DNA from: Mycolicibacter minnesotensis
GTDB taxonomy: Bacteria; Actinomycetota; Actinomycetes; Mycobacteriales; Mycobacteriaceae
Direction of reading: 5' to 3'
Length of the DNA stretch: 64,000 nt
NCBI RefSeq assembly: GCF_010731755.1
Contig: NZ_AP022589.1
Coordinates: forward strand, 248,001 to 312,000
Shown here: piece after piece, positions 40,613-49,362 of the stretch
Numbering within the stretch: the stretch's first letter is position 1
How the letters are laid out: each line of letters begins with the position of its first letter
The notes under the pieces: model-generated
The model's input: the letters and a program-made list of their open reading frames with translations, nothing else
The model's database searches: none
Told to the model about the DNA's origin: nothing
Program-made: the position numbers and the translations under genes

Positions 40613-41362
40613 TCAGCTGGTGACCAATGTCCCGATCTTCTCACCCGCGACCGCCCGCGCGATATTTCCGTCGGTCAACAGGTTGAACACCAGGATCGGC
40701 ATGCCATTGTCCATGCACAGGCTGAACGCGGTGGCATCGGCCACCTTGAGCCCCTGATCGATGACCTGGCGATGGGTGATCGTGGTGAGCAGTTCGGCGT
40801 CCGGGTGGACGCGCGGATCCGCGGTAAAGATGCCATCGACGGCCTTGGCCATCAGGACCACCTGCGCGCCGATCTCCAACGCCCGTTGGGCGGCGGTGGT
40901 GTCGGTGGAGAAGTACGGCAGTCCCATGCCGGCACCGAAGATCACGACCCGGCCCTTTTCCAGGTGCCGTTGGGCCCGCAGCGGGATGTAGGGCTCGGCG
41001 ACCTGGCCCATGGTGATGGCGGTCTGCACTCGGGTGTCGATGCCTTCCTTCTCCAGGAAGTCCTGCAGCGCAAGGCTGTTCATCACCGTTCCGAGCATGC
41101 CCATGTAATCCGAGCGCATCCGCTCCATGCCACGCTGCTGCAACTGCGCACCGCGGAAGAAGTTGCCTCCGCCGATCACGACCGCAACCTGCACCCCGTC
41201 GCGGACGACTTCGGCGATCTGGCGGGCCACTTGGGCGACGACGTCGGGGTCGAGACCGACTTGGCCGCCGCCGAACATCTCTCCGCCGAGCTTCAGCAAT
41301 ACCCGGGAGTAGGGGGGACGGCCGGCCGGTTGGGTTCCGTCGGTACTCGTCGGCTCCGTCAT
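40613..41362 (-). CDS. pyrH: Uridylate kinase
   Basis: A 249-aa UMP kinase of the amino-acid-kinase fold: [13 protein letters not shown] (phosphate loop), [53 protein letters not shown] and [14 protein letters not shown]. It makes UDP and is usually GTP-activated and UTP-inhibited. ATG 41362 with GGAG 4 nt upstream is chosen over the longer frame. The 200-bp region upstream is shared with the divergent arsR gene. Confidence 0.96.
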   Translation of the reverse strand: MTEPTSTDGTQPAGRPPYSRVLLKLGGEMFGGGQVGLDPDVVAQVARQIAEVVRDGVQVAVVIGGGNFFRGAQLQQRGMERMRSDYMGMLGTVMNSLALQDFLEKEGIDTRVQTAITMGQVAEPYIPLRAQRHLEKGRVVIFGAGMGLPYFSTDTTAAQRALEIGAQVVLMAKAVDGIFTADPRVHPDAELLTTITHRQVIDQGLKVADATAFSLCMDNGMPILVFNLLTDGNIARAVAGEKIGTLVTS

Positions 41363-41514
41363 CAGGCTCCTCCGGGCTGCGCGCATATGACAGCGCCATC
41401 GCGGGAATGGTCCGCGACGGCATTGTCATCCTGCACTACCGGGACGGTCAAACGAAGCCCGGGGTGCAAGCTCACTCGAATCCCGATCCGCGACGACCCA
41501 CAGCAACTCCACAA

Positions 41515-41555
41515 CATCTGAAGATATTTTCAATTGATGCTTTCATCGCTAAGGT
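41515..41555 (+). promoter_or_regulatory. Candidate operator and promoter of the arsR-hyf-like operon
   Basis: An AT-rich patch holds the imperfect palindrome CATC-TGAA-GATATT-TTCA-ATT-GATG (41515-41539). TTTTCA (41527-41532), a 17-bp spacer and TAAGGT (41550-41555) form a plausible promoter, with the GTG of arsR 7 nt downstream. The palindrome covers the -35, as expected for autorepression. The rest of 41363-41514 shows no gene. Confidence 0.45.
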
Positions 41556-41562
41556 TGGACGG

Positions 41563-41892
41563 GTGCCGAACTCGCTACATCAGGTCAAAGCCGAGTTCTT
41601 CAAGACGCTGGGGCACCCCGCCAGGATCCGGATCCTGGAACTACTCGCCGAGCGCGACCACACCGTCAGCGAGCTGCTGCCCGAGATTGGGCTGGAAGCA
41701 TCGAATCTGTCCCAGCAACTCGGTGTCCTACGCCGCGCGGGCGTCGTGACGGCGACCAAAGACGGCAGCACGGTGGTCTACTCGATCGCCTCGCCGGTGA
41801 TCACCGAACTGCTCGCCGTGGCGCGCAAGGCCCTGACCGGACTGCTCAAGGATCAGGTGGCCATCCTCGACGACCTGCGGGCCCGGCAATGA
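41563..41892 (+). CDS. ArsR-family transcriptional regulator (Rv0081-like)
   Basis: A 109-aa winged-helix protein: FFKTLGHPARIRILELLAERDHTVSELLPEIGLEASNLSQQLGVLRRAGVVTATKDGSTVVYSIAS. The usual metal-binding ELCVC sequence reads ELLPEIG, so it is not a classic metal sensor. GTG 41563 is preferred because the upstream extension is non-conserved and the promoter ends there. It overlaps the next gene by 4 bp (ATGA). In H37Rv the same regulator (Rv0081) heads Rv0082-Rv0087 and is a hypoxia-response hub, so oxygen or redox control is the best guess. Confidence 0.85.
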   Translation: MPNSLHQVKAEFFKTLGHPARIRILELLAERDHTVSELLPEIGLEASNLSQQLGVLRRAGVVTATKDGSTVVYSIASPVITELLAVARKALTGLLKDQVAILDDLRARQ

Positions 41893-42368
41893 GCTGGCTC
41901 ACCAGGATCCGCGCGCTGGGCCGGGTGACCGAACCGGCCGGCCCCCGGCCGCCGGCCGCCACCTGCGAGCCATCCGGTGTGGCTGGGTCGTTGCAGATCC
42001 GCCATGTCGACGCCGGCTCGTGCAATGGCTGTGAGATCGAGATCTCCGGGGCGTTCGGCCCGGTGTACGACGCCGAACGATTCGGCGCCCGACTGGTGGC
42101 GTCGCCGCGGCACGCCGACGCCCTCCTGGTCACCGGGGTGGTCACACGCAACATGGCCGAACCACTGCGCAACACCTTGGAGGCCACGCCACAACCCCGA
42201 AAGGTGATTGCCTGCGGCGACTGCGCACTCAACCGCGGAGTGTTCACACAGGCATACGGGGCTGCCGGCTCAGTCGGTGAGATCGTCCCGGTCGATGTGG
42301 AGATCCCCGGCTGTCCGCCTACGCCCGAGACGATTCTCGCCGCGCTGCGCTCGGTGACCGACAGGTGA
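41889..42368 (+). CDS. FeS small subunit of hydrogenase-like complex (HycG/NuoB type, Rv0082-like)
   Basis: A 159-aa NuoB/HycG homologue. The cluster cysteines are present: Cys45 and Cys48 in GSCNGCEIEI, Cys109 and/or Cys112 in IACGDCALNRG, and Cys142 in EIPGCPPTP. It should carry one Fe4S4 proximal to the large subunit. The N-terminal 35 residues are a Pro-rich extension. It is the second gene of the cluster, overlapping both neighbours by 4 bp. No ferredoxin-like subunit (HycB/HyfH) is encoded in the cluster, so the electron donor is not obvious. Confidence 0.85.
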   Translation: MSWLTRIRALGRVTEPAGPRPPAATCEPSGVAGSLQIRHVDAGSCNGCEIEISGAFGPVYDAERFGARLVASPRHADALLVTGVVTRNMAEPLRNTLEATPQPRKVIACGDCALNRGVFTQAYGAAGSVGEIVPVDVEIPGCPPTPETILAALRSVTDR

Positions 42369-44320
42369 GCGCACTGAAAATCGCTGCACCCGAAGCGCCA
42401 CACCAGCAGGGGGTGACAGCGGCCCTCAGCGGCGCCGCCACAGCCGGGATTGGGGCGGCCGGAGCCGGTCTGGGGCTGGCCGGAGCTTTCGGCACGCTTC
42501 CTGTGATCCGCATCGAATGGCTCGTTCCCTTGCTGGGCGTGGTGCTGCGCATCGATCCACTCGGCGGGTTCTTCATGGTGCTGACTGGAACGGTGGCCGT
42601 GGCGGCCGGGCTGTACTGGATCGGCTACGCACGTCACGAGCGATACGGCGCGGTTCCGCTGCTGGGCTTGCCGCTGTTCGTCGCAACCCTGCTGGCCGTC
42701 CCGGCAGCGGGTTCGGTGACCACGTTTCTGCTCACCTGGGAGCTGATGGCGCTGACCTCCCTGGTGTTGGTGCTCACCGAGCAGCAGCGCAGCGAAGTCC
42801 GATCTGCCGCCCTGATCTATGCGGTCATGACCCAGTTGGGCTTTGTGACCCTGCTGCTGGGATTGGTGGTGCTGGCAGCACACGCCGGCGACGAACTTGC
42901 CGGTGTCGGTGCGCTCTCCGACGGGGTGCGCAACGCGGTGTTCGTTTTGACCCTGGTCGGCTTCGGCTCCAAGGCCGGCCTGCTGCCGCTCCATGCGTGG
43001 CTGCCCAGGGCGCACCCCGAGGCACCGAGCCCCGTGTCGGCGTTACTCAGTGCCGCCATGGTCAACCTCGGTGTCTACGGGATCATCCGCGTCGATGTGC
43101 AGCTTCTCGGTCCGGGTCCGCGGTGGTGGGCGTTGACGCTGCTGATCGCCGGCGGAGCGTCGGCGATGTACGGCGTGCTGCAGGCATCGGTGGCTACCGA
43201 CCTCAAACGGCTGCTTGCGTATTCGACGACGGAGAACATCGGGCTGATCACCCTGGCCCTGGGCGCGGCCATGTTGTTGTCAGGTACGGGCTCGCGCGAT
43301 GCCGCGGCGGTCGCCACCGTGGCGGCTTTGCTGCACCTGTTCGCCCACAGTGCGTTCAAGTGCCTCGGATTCCTCGCTGCCGGGTCGGTGCTGGTCGCCA
43401 CAGGCCTGCGCGACCTGGACCGGCTCGGCGGCTTGGCTCGCCGAATGCCGGGCACCACGACACTCTTCGGGGTGGCCGCTCTCGGGGCGGCCGGTCTGCC
43501 ACTGGGCGCCGGTTTCGTCAGTGAATGGCTGCTGATTCAGTCGTTGATGCACGCCAGCGGCGATCACGACGTCACGATCGCCCTGGTGACACCGTTGGCC
43601 GTAGCTGGGGTTGCGTTGACCGCGGGATTGGGGGTGGCCGCCATGGTCAAAGCTTTCGGGATCGGCTTCCTGGCCCGCCCGCGCAGCGACGCCGCCGCGA
43701 CAGCCCGCGAAGCTCCCGCCTCGATGCTCGCCGGCATGGTCCTGGCCGCGCTGGCCTGCGCGGTGCTGGCCGTCGCGCCGGGCACCATGGGGCCCTTGCT
43801 GCACCGCACACTCGAGACACTGCCGGTGACCGGCCCGGCTCCACAGCTCGGGACGTATCTGCGCATCCCGGGCCTTGACGCGTCCATGTCGCCCAGCCTG
43901 CTGGCCGCGGCGCTGGCGGCAGCGGCAGCGGTGGTGCTGATCGGTTCCCGGTGGCGTGCGCGGCACCGGCCGAGCGCTGCCGCGGTGCCACTGTGGGCCT
44001 GCGGCGCCGACGAACTGAGTCCGCGGATGCAGTACACCGCGACGTCGTTTGCCCAACCGCTGCAGCAGGTCTTCGACGACGTGCTGCACACCGACGCCTC
44101 AGTAGAGGTGACCCGCCAAGCGCCGTCGAGCTACTACGTGGATCGGATCGCCTACCGGGCGCGCGTGGCCGACGTCGTCGAGGACCGCTGGTATGCCCCC
44201 GTGCTGCGTGGTGTGGCCGCCGCAGCACAGCTGGTGCGTCGCGCCCACACCGGCAGCGTGCACCTCTACCTCGCCTATGGGGCCGTCGGCGTGCTGATCG
44301 CGATGGTGGTGGCGCGATGA
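42365..44320 (+). CDS. Antiporter-like membrane subunit (HyfB/HycC, NuoL-type; Rv0083-like)
   Basis: A 651-aa membrane protein with 15 or so hydrophobic segments. The Mrp-antiporter core shows WELMALTSLVLVLTEQ (TM5 Glu), GLLPLHAWLPRAHPEAPSPVSALLSAAMVNLGVYGI (TM7-8 Lys/His region) and DLKRLLAYSTTENIGLI. Such subunits form the proton or sodium channel of complex I and group 4 hydrogenases. The C-terminal 130 residues hold extra segments (LWACGADELSPRMQYTATSF), as in HyfB. GTG start overlapping the previous stop. Confidence 0.9.
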   Translation: MSALKIAAPEAPHQQGVTAALSGAATAGIGAAGAGLGLAGAFGTLPVIRIEWLVPLLGVVLRIDPLGGFFMVLTGTVAVAAGLYWIGYARHERYGAVPLLGLPLFVATLLAVPAAGSVTTFLLTWELMALTSLVLVLTEQQRSEVRSAALIYAVMTQLGFVTLLLGLVVLAAHAGDELAGVGALSDGVRNAVFVLTLVGFGSKAGLLPLHAWLPRAHPEAPSPVSALLSAAMVNLGVYGIIRVDVQLLGPGPRWWALTLLIAGGASAMYGVLQASVATDLKRLLAYSTTENIGLITLALGAAMLLSGTGSRDAAAVATVAALLHLFAHSAFKCLGFLAAGSVLVATGLRDLDRLGGLARRMPGTTTLFGVAALGAAGLPLGAGFVSEWLLIQSLMHASGDHDVTIALVTPLAVAGVALTAGLGVAAMVKAFGIGFLARPRSDAAATAREAPASMLAGMVLAALACAVLAVAPGTMGPLLHRTLETLPVTGPAPQLGTYLRIPGLDASMSPSLLAAALAAAAAVVLIGSRWRARHRPSAAAVPLWACGADELSPRMQYTATSFAQPLQQVFDDVLHTDASVEVTRQAPSSYYVDRIAYRARVADVVEDRWYAPVLRGVAAAAQLVRRAHTGSVHLYLAYGAVGVLIAMVVAR

Positions 44321-45279
44321 GCGCAGTTCTCCTGGTCGCGGGTTTCGTACAAGTCGTGGGCGTCATCATCGGCGCCCCCCTGGTCACCGGGCTGATGCGC
44401 CAGGTGCGCGCCCGCGCCGAAGGACGCGCAGGTGCCGGAATCGGACAACCGTGGCGCGACATCCGGAAACTGTTGGGCAAGCAGAACCTCAAACCCCGCG
44501 GCACCACCTGGGTATTCGCCGCGGCCCCGGCCGTCCTCGCGGCCACCACGTTGGTCATCGTCGCAGCGTCCCCCCTGGTTGCGACAGGCTCGCCGCTAGA
44601 CCCGGTGGCCGACCTGATCACCGTTGTTGGCCTGCTGTTTCTGGGCACGGTGGCTCTCACCCTGGCCGGCATCGACACCGCCACCGCCTTCGGCGGAATG
44701 GGCGCGAGCCGCGAGATCACCATCGCCGCCCTCGTCGAGCCGACCATTCTGGTGGCCGTATTCGCGCTGTCGATCCCGGCGAACTCCGCCAATCTGGGTG
44801 CCATCGTCAGCGCCACCAGCCAACATCCCGGCCAGGTGGTCTCGCTGGCGAGTGCGTTGGCGTTCGTCGCACTGGTCATTGTGATCGTCGCTGAGACCGG
44901 CCGGCTGCCGGTGGACAACCCGTCCACCCACCTGGAGCTGACCATGGTGCATGAGGCGATGGTGCTCGAATACTCCGGCCCGAAACTGGCGCTGGTCGAG
45001 TGGGCCGGTGGTATGCGACTGACCGTGCTGCTGGCCCTACTGGCAAACCTGTTCATTCCCTGGGGCATAGCCGGGTTTGACCCCGGTCTGCTGGACGTGG
45101 TCGTCGGCACCGCCGCGATCGCACTCAAGGTGGCCGTCCTGGCCATCGCCCTGGCCACCGCCGAGGTGTTCCTGGCCAAGCTGCGCCTGTTCCGGGTGCC
45201 CGAACTGCTGGCGGGCTCCTTCGTGCTGGCCCTGCTCGCGGTCACGGCGGCGAACTTCTTCACGGGGGCGGGCGCGTGA
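44317..45279 (+). CDS. hycD: NuoH-like membrane subunit (HyfC/HycD; Rv0084-like)
   Basis: A 320-aa membrane protein of the NuoH/HycD family that links the soluble module to the ion channels. Signature [20 protein letters not shown] in the first cytosolic loop and [39 protein letters not shown] in the conserved loop with acidic residues. ATG 44317 overlaps the previous stop; the longer open frame is an out-of-frame shadow of that gene. Eight or so hydrophobic segments. Confidence 0.9.
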   Translation: MSAVLLVAGFVQVVGVIIGAPLVTGLMRQVRARAEGRAGAGIGQPWRDIRKLLGKQNLKPRGTTWVFAAAPAVLAATTLVIVAASPLVATGSPLDPVADLITVVGLLFLGTVALTLAGIDTATAFGGMGASREITIAALVEPTILVAVFALSIPANSANLGAIVSATSQHPGQVVSLASALAFVALVIVIVAETGRLPVDNPSTHLELTMVHEAMVLEYSGPKLALVEWAGGMRLTVLLALLANLFIPWGIAGFDPGLLDVVVGTAAIALKVAVLAIALATAEVFLAKLRLFRVPELLAGSFVLALLAVTAANFFTGAGA

Positions 45280-45932
45280 ACTACGTCAACTTGCTGGATC
45301 TGGCTGCCGGCGGCGTGTTGCTGGCAGCGGTGCTGGCGGTCTGGCACCGTGATCTGTCGGTGGTCGTGCGCCGGCTGTTAGTCGCCCAAGGCGCTGCGCT
45401 GGCCGCCATCCCCATGATTCGTGGTGTGCACGAACAGGATCAGGCCCTGCTACTCGTCGGGGTCGGGGTGTTGGGGGTGCGTGCCGTACTGCTGCCGTGG
45501 CTGCTGAACCGGGCGTTGGGGGCCGAGCGGCAGGAACGCCGCGAGTCAGCTCCCCTGGTCAGCGCAACGGCGTCGCTGCTGATGGTGACCGCGCTGGTGG
45601 TCACGGCCTTCACTATCGCCCAGCCCGTGGTCGCGCTGGCACCCAGCGCCGCGACCAACGCCGCACCGGCGGCCCTGGCCACCGTGCTGATCGCGCTGTT
45701 CATCATGGCAACGCGCCGCCACGCGATATCTCAGGTGGTCGGGCTGTTGATGCTGGACAACGGGATCGCTGCGACCGCGTTCCTGCTGACCGCCGGCGTG
45801 CCACTGATCGTCGAGCTAGGAGCCTCCCTTGACGTGCTGTTCGTGTTGATCGTGCTCGGGGTCCTCACCGGTCAACTGCGCAACGCCTTCGGCGGCGTGG
45901 ACCTGGACCTGCTGCGGGAGTTGCGCGACTGA
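45276..45932 (+). CDS. hycP: HyfE-like membrane subunit (Rv0085-like, hycP)
   Basis: A 218-aa protein with about 6-7 hydrophobic helices ([58 protein letters not shown]). HyfE-type subunits combine features of NuoK and an N-terminal anchor; the glutamate in [10 protein letters not shown] is a likely NuoK-type proton residue. GTG 45276 overlaps the hycD stop by 4 bp and its own stop overlaps the next ATG by 1 bp. Confidence 0.87.
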   Translation: MNYVNLLDLAAGGVLLAAVLAVWHRDLSVVVRRLLVAQGAALAAIPMIRGVHEQDQALLLVGVGVLGVRAVLLPWLLNRALGAERQERRESAPLVSATASLLMVTALVVTAFTIAQPVVALAPSAATNAAPAALATVLIALFIMATRRHAISQVVGLLMLDNGIAATAFLLTAGVPLIVELGASLDVLFVLIVLGVLTGQLRNAFGGVDLDLLRELRD

Positions 45933-47398
45933 TGACACCTCTGATTCTGCTCCCACTCATGGCTCCGGCATCGGCGTCGGTGTGTGCGGCCGTGCTCGGT
46001 TGGCGACGGTGTAGTGCAGTCGTCACGTTGGTGTCGGCGCTGACCATCCTGGGATGCGGCGTCGCCCTGGGCTTCCAGATCGGCGACAACGCCCACTTGG
46101 CGCTGAACGGCCTGCTTCGGGCCGACGCGCTGTCGGTGACCATGCTGCTTGTCATCGGCGTTGTCGGCAGCCTGGCCACCTGGGCCAGCATCGGCTACGT
46201 CGATGCCGAACTGTCCCACGGGCACACCGACAAACGTGGGGCCCGCCTCTACGGCATTCTGACTCCGGCGTTTCTGGCGGCCATGGCTCTTGCCGTGTCC
46301 GCCAACAACATCGGCGTGGTGTGGATTGCGGTCGAAGCCACCACCGTGGTGACCGCGTTTCTGGTCGGGCACCGCCGTAGCCGGGCCGCTCTAGAGGCCA
46401 CCTGGAAATACGTCATGGTCTGCTCGGTGGGAATCACCATCGCTTTCCTGGGCACAGTGCTGTTGCACTTCGCCGCATTGCACGCCGGCGCCGGGAGCGG
46501 GGACGCGCTGGACTTCGATGTGCTGGCCGCCCATGCCGGTGGGCTCGATCCGGCGGTGACCAGGCTGGCCGGCGCACTGCTGCTGATCGGCTATGGCGCC
46601 AAGATGGGGCTGGCGCCCTTTCACACCTGGCTCGCGGACGCCCACAGCCAGGCGCCGGCGCCGGTCTCTGCGTTGATGAGTGGGGTGCTGCTGTCCGTCG
46701 CGTTCTCGGTGTTGATCCGGATCAAGCCGATCATCGACGTCGCGGTGGGGCCGCAATTTCTCCGGACGGCATTGTTGGCCGCCGGGTTGACGACACTGAT
46801 CATCGCGGCGCTGTTGCTCACCGTCACCAGCGATCTCAAGCGGATGCTGGCGTATTCCTCAATGGAAACCATGGGTCTGATCGCCGTGGCCGCAGCGGCC
46901 GGCACCGGGCTGGCGATCACCGCACTCCTACTGCACGTCACGGCTCATGGGGTCGGCAAGACGGTGCTGTTCTTGGCCGGCGGACAACTGCAGGTCGCCC
47001 ACGGCACGACTGCGATGAGCGAGATCACTGCGGTGCTCGGCAGGTCACGGCTGATCGGCGGGGCCTTTGCAGTCGGCATGGTGATTCTGCTGGGGCTACC
47101 CCCGTTCGCGATGTTCGCCAGCGAGGTCGCGATCGCGATCTCGCTGGCTGACGCGCGGCTGTCGTGGGCGCTCGGGCTCGCATTAGTAGCCCTGGTGGTG
47201 GCGTTCGCCGCGCTGCTGCGCAACTCCGGCCGGATGCTGTTGGGCACCCCCACGCCCGACAGCCCGGCGATCCGGGTGCCGGCGACGATCGCGGGCGCGC
47301 TGGTGGCCGGAGTTCTACTATCCCTCGCCCTGGGCATCACCGCGGGGCCACTGTCCGACCTGTTCGCCGGCGCAGCAAGCCAACTCGGAGTCCGCTGA
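45932..47398 (+). CDS. hycQ: Second antiporter-like subunit (HyfF, NuoN/NuoL-type; Rv0086-like, hycQ)
   Basis: A 488-aa membrane protein with about 14 segments. Conserved GAKMGLAPFHTWLADAHSQAPAPVSALMSGVLLSVAFSVLIR and SDLKRMLAYSSMETMGLI give the channel lysines, and VEATTVVTAFLVGHRRSR the TM5 glutamate. With the 651-aa subunit it makes two antiporter-type modules, as in Hyf and Ehr complexes. Translationally coupled to both neighbours. Confidence 0.9.
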   Translation: MTPLILLPLMAPASASVCAAVLGWRRCSAVVTLVSALTILGCGVALGFQIGDNAHLALNGLLRADALSVTMLLVIGVVGSLATWASIGYVDAELSHGHTDKRGARLYGILTPAFLAAMALAVSANNIGVVWIAVEATTVVTAFLVGHRRSRAALEATWKYVMVCSVGITIAFLGTVLLHFAALHAGAGSGDALDFDVLAAHAGGLDPAVTRLAGALLLIGYGAKMGLAPFHTWLADAHSQAPAPVSALMSGVLLSVAFSVLIRIKPIIDVAVGPQFLRTALLAAGLTTLIIAALLLTVTSDLKRMLAYSSMETMGLIAVAAAAGTGLAITALLLHVTAHGVGKTVLFLAGGQLQVAHGTTAMSEITAVLGRSRLIGGAFAVGMVILLGLPPFAMFASEVAIAISLADARLSWALGLALVALVVAFAALLRNSGRMLLGTPTPDSPAIRVPATIAGALVAGVLLSLALGITAGPLSDLFAGAASQLGVR

Positions 47399-48876
47399 TG
47401 AGTCCGATCACATACGCGCAGCCGATCACCGATACTGAACTCCTCGGTACGGTCACCGACCTGCTCGCCGACGGGTTCCGGCTGGCCCTGGTCGCAGCCC
47501 ACGATGACGGCGACAGCCTCCGGGTGGTGTACCTGTTCGTCGCTGCCCGCCCTGACCGTCGCACCGAGCTGACTCTGACTGTTCCGGCGGACAACCCGAC
47601 GATCCCGTCGCTGGCCCGGTTGTCTTTCCAGGCAGGCAGATTCGAGCGCGAGATGCTCGACCTGTATGGGATCACCCCGGTCGGTCACCCGCAGCCACGC
47701 CGGCTGGTCCGGCATGCGCACTGGCCGCAGGACTGGCACCCGATGCGCAATGAGGCCGGCGACCCCGGAGACTTCGTTGCGGCGGATCACTTTCCCTTTC
47801 TCACCGTCGACGGCGCTGGGGTCTACGAGATTCCGGTCGGACCGGTACATGCCGGACTGATCGAGCCGGGCCACTTCCGGTTCTCGGTCGTCGGTGAGTC
47901 GATTCTGCGGCTCAAGACACGGCTGTGGTTCGTGCACCGTGGAGTGGAACGACTATTTCAAGGCCGGGACGCCGCGGCGGCAGTCGATCTCGCCGAACGG
48001 ATCAGCGGTGACACCTCCGCCGGCCACGCGCTCGCCCACAGCCTGGCCGTCGAAGAGGCTCTCGGTGTCGAGCTGGCAGACCCAGTGCACCGGCTGCGCG
48101 CATTGCTGATCGAGCTCGAGCGCCTCTACAACCACGCCGCCGACCTGGGCGCACTGGCCAACGATGTGGGCTTCGGACTGGCCAACGCACACGCCCAGCG
48201 CGTCCGCGAGCTTTTGCTGCGCATCAATGCGCAGGTGACCGGTCACCGTCTGCTGCGCGGGGCGATCGTCCCCGGCGGCGTTGCGCTGCAAGCACTCCCC
48301 GACCCGAACCGGCTACAGGAGCTGGCTGACGATGTCGCCGAGATCGCCGAGCTGACGTTGGCCAACTCGGTAATCTACGACCGGTTCGCCGGGACATCGG
48401 TACTGCGGCGCGACGACGCCGAGGCGATGGGCACCCTGGGGTACGTGGCTCGCGCCAGCGGGGTCGGCACCGATGCCCGAATCGATCACCCCACTATCGA
48501 ACTCCCCGTCACCGAAGTGACGGCGACGGCCGGTGATGTACTCGCGCGCTATAGCGTTCGCCGCGATGAGTTCGCAGCCTCGGTGGCCCTGTGCCGCAAC
48601 CTCATCGAGAGCCACCGCGGGCGGCTCGATGCCCGCGCCCAGCTCCCTGTGGTGACCTCACCGCGCACCGGGGTGGGCATCGTGGAGGGCTGGCGCGGCA
48701 GCATCGTGCACCGCGTGGAGATCGCGGCCGGCGGCGTGATCAGCCGCGCCAAGATCGTCGATCCGTCGTGGTTCAATTGGCCCGCACTGCCGGTCGCGAT
48801 GGCCGACACGATCGTGCCCGACTTTCCCCTGACGAATAAGAGCTTCAACCTCTCCTACGCAGGAAACGACCTATAG
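47398..48876 (+). CDS. hycE: HycE-like large subunit (NuoC-NuoD fusion) lacking NiFe ligands (Rv0087-like)
   Basis: A 492-aa fusion. Residues about 10-130 are the NuoC-like 30-kDa domain (FEREMLDLYGITPVGHPQPRRL), the rest the NuoD/hydrogenase large-subunit domain. In NiFe enzymes the L1 motif is R-x-C-G-x-C; here it is RISGDT (201-206). The C-terminal L2 CxxC is replaced by SYAGND (486-491). All four metal-binding cysteines are therefore absent, so H2 chemistry is not expected. The rest of the fold is conserved (IVPDFPLTNKSFNLSY). ATG 47398 overlaps the hycQ stop. Confidence 0.88.
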   Translation: MSPITYAQPITDTELLGTVTDLLADGFRLALVAAHDDGDSLRVVYLFVAARPDRRTELTLTVPADNPTIPSLARLSFQAGRFEREMLDLYGITPVGHPQPRRLVRHAHWPQDWHPMRNEAGDPGDFVAADHFPFLTVDGAGVYEIPVGPVHAGLIEPGHFRFSVVGESILRLKTRLWFVHRGVERLFQGRDAAAAVDLAERISGDTSAGHALAHSLAVEEALGVELADPVHRLRALLIELERLYNHAADLGALANDVGFGLANAHAQRVRELLLRINAQVTGHRLLRGAIVPGGVALQALPDPNRLQELADDVAEIAELTLANSVIYDRFAGTSVLRRDDAEAMGTLGYVARASGVGTDARIDHPTIELPVTEVTATAGDVLARYSVRRDEFAASVALCRNLIESHRGRLDARAQLPVVTSPRTGVGIVEGWRGSIVHRVEIAAGGVISRAKIVDPSWFNWPALPVAMADTIVPDFPLTNKSFNLSYAGNDL

Positions 48877-48898
48877 CCGCTCGACGCAGACACCTTGT

Positions 48899-48917
48899 AT
48901 GTCAGGATATTTGACAT
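48899..48917 (+). promoter_or_regulatory. Inverted-repeat operator at marR start
   Basis: ATGTCA (48899-48904), 7 bp, then TGACAT (48912-48917) is a perfect inverted repeat whose right arm runs into the ATG of the MarR gene. This suits autorepression by a MarR dimer. Confidence 0.55.
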
Positions 48918-49335
48918 GGGTGATGTGGACGGAGCTCCGCTGGGCTATTTGCTGTACCGGGTCAGCTCGGCACTGCGGCCGCAGGTGACCGCGGTACTCG
49001 GCCCGCTGGGACTGACGCTGCCCGAATTCGTCTGCATGCGGGTCCTTTCGCTACGACCGGGACTGTCCAGTGCAGAGTTGGCCCGCCATGCCGGCGTCAC
49101 GCCGCAAGCCATGAACACCGTGTTGCACAGGTTGGAGAACCGCGGTGCGGTGAGTCGGCCAGACTCGGTGCCGTCGGGGCGCGCACTGCCCGCGACGTTG
49201 ACCGACGCAGGCCGAACTCTGCTGAGTCAGGCCGAGGAGGCTGTGCACATCGCCGACGGCCGCGTGTTGGCCGCGTTGAGTGCAGCCGAACAGCACCGGC
49301 TACGACAGATGTTGGAACGAATCGGCGCGGAGTAA
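48916..49335 (+). CDS. MarR-family transcriptional regulator (Rv2887-like)
   Basis: A 139-aa winged-helix regulator: APLGYLLYRVSSALRPQV, LTLPEFVCMRVLSLRPGLSSAELARHAGVTPQAMNTVLHRLENRGAVSRP and SGRALPATLTDAG. ATG 48916 is preferred to an in-frame TTG 21 bp upstream because it gives the N-terminus of the H37Rv neighbour of amiC, Rv2887. In M. tuberculosis Rv2887 represses the methyltransferase gene Rv0560c, and its loss gives drug resistance. The gene lies 39 bp after hycE and converges with amiC 27 bp away. Confidence 0.87.
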   Translation: MGDVDGAPLGYLLYRVSSALRPQVTAVLGPLGLTLPEFVCMRVLSLRPGLSSAELARHAGVTPQAMNTVLHRLENRGAVSRPDSVPSGRALPATLTDAGRTLLSQAEEAVHIADGRVLAALSAAEQHRLRQMLERIGAE

Positions 49336-49362
49336 GTGCCGCGCCTTGACGCCCGATCCCCG

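Noticed and set aside
42517..43524. 335-aa plus-frame inside the antiporter subunit
   Set aside because: It is a different frame of a well-conserved NuoL-type gene, Arg/Gly-rich with no domain.
41563..48876. Reading the cluster as a functional formate hydrogenlyase
   Set aside because: The large subunit lacks all four NiFe cysteines, and no formate dehydrogenase, HycB-type or maturation genes are present.
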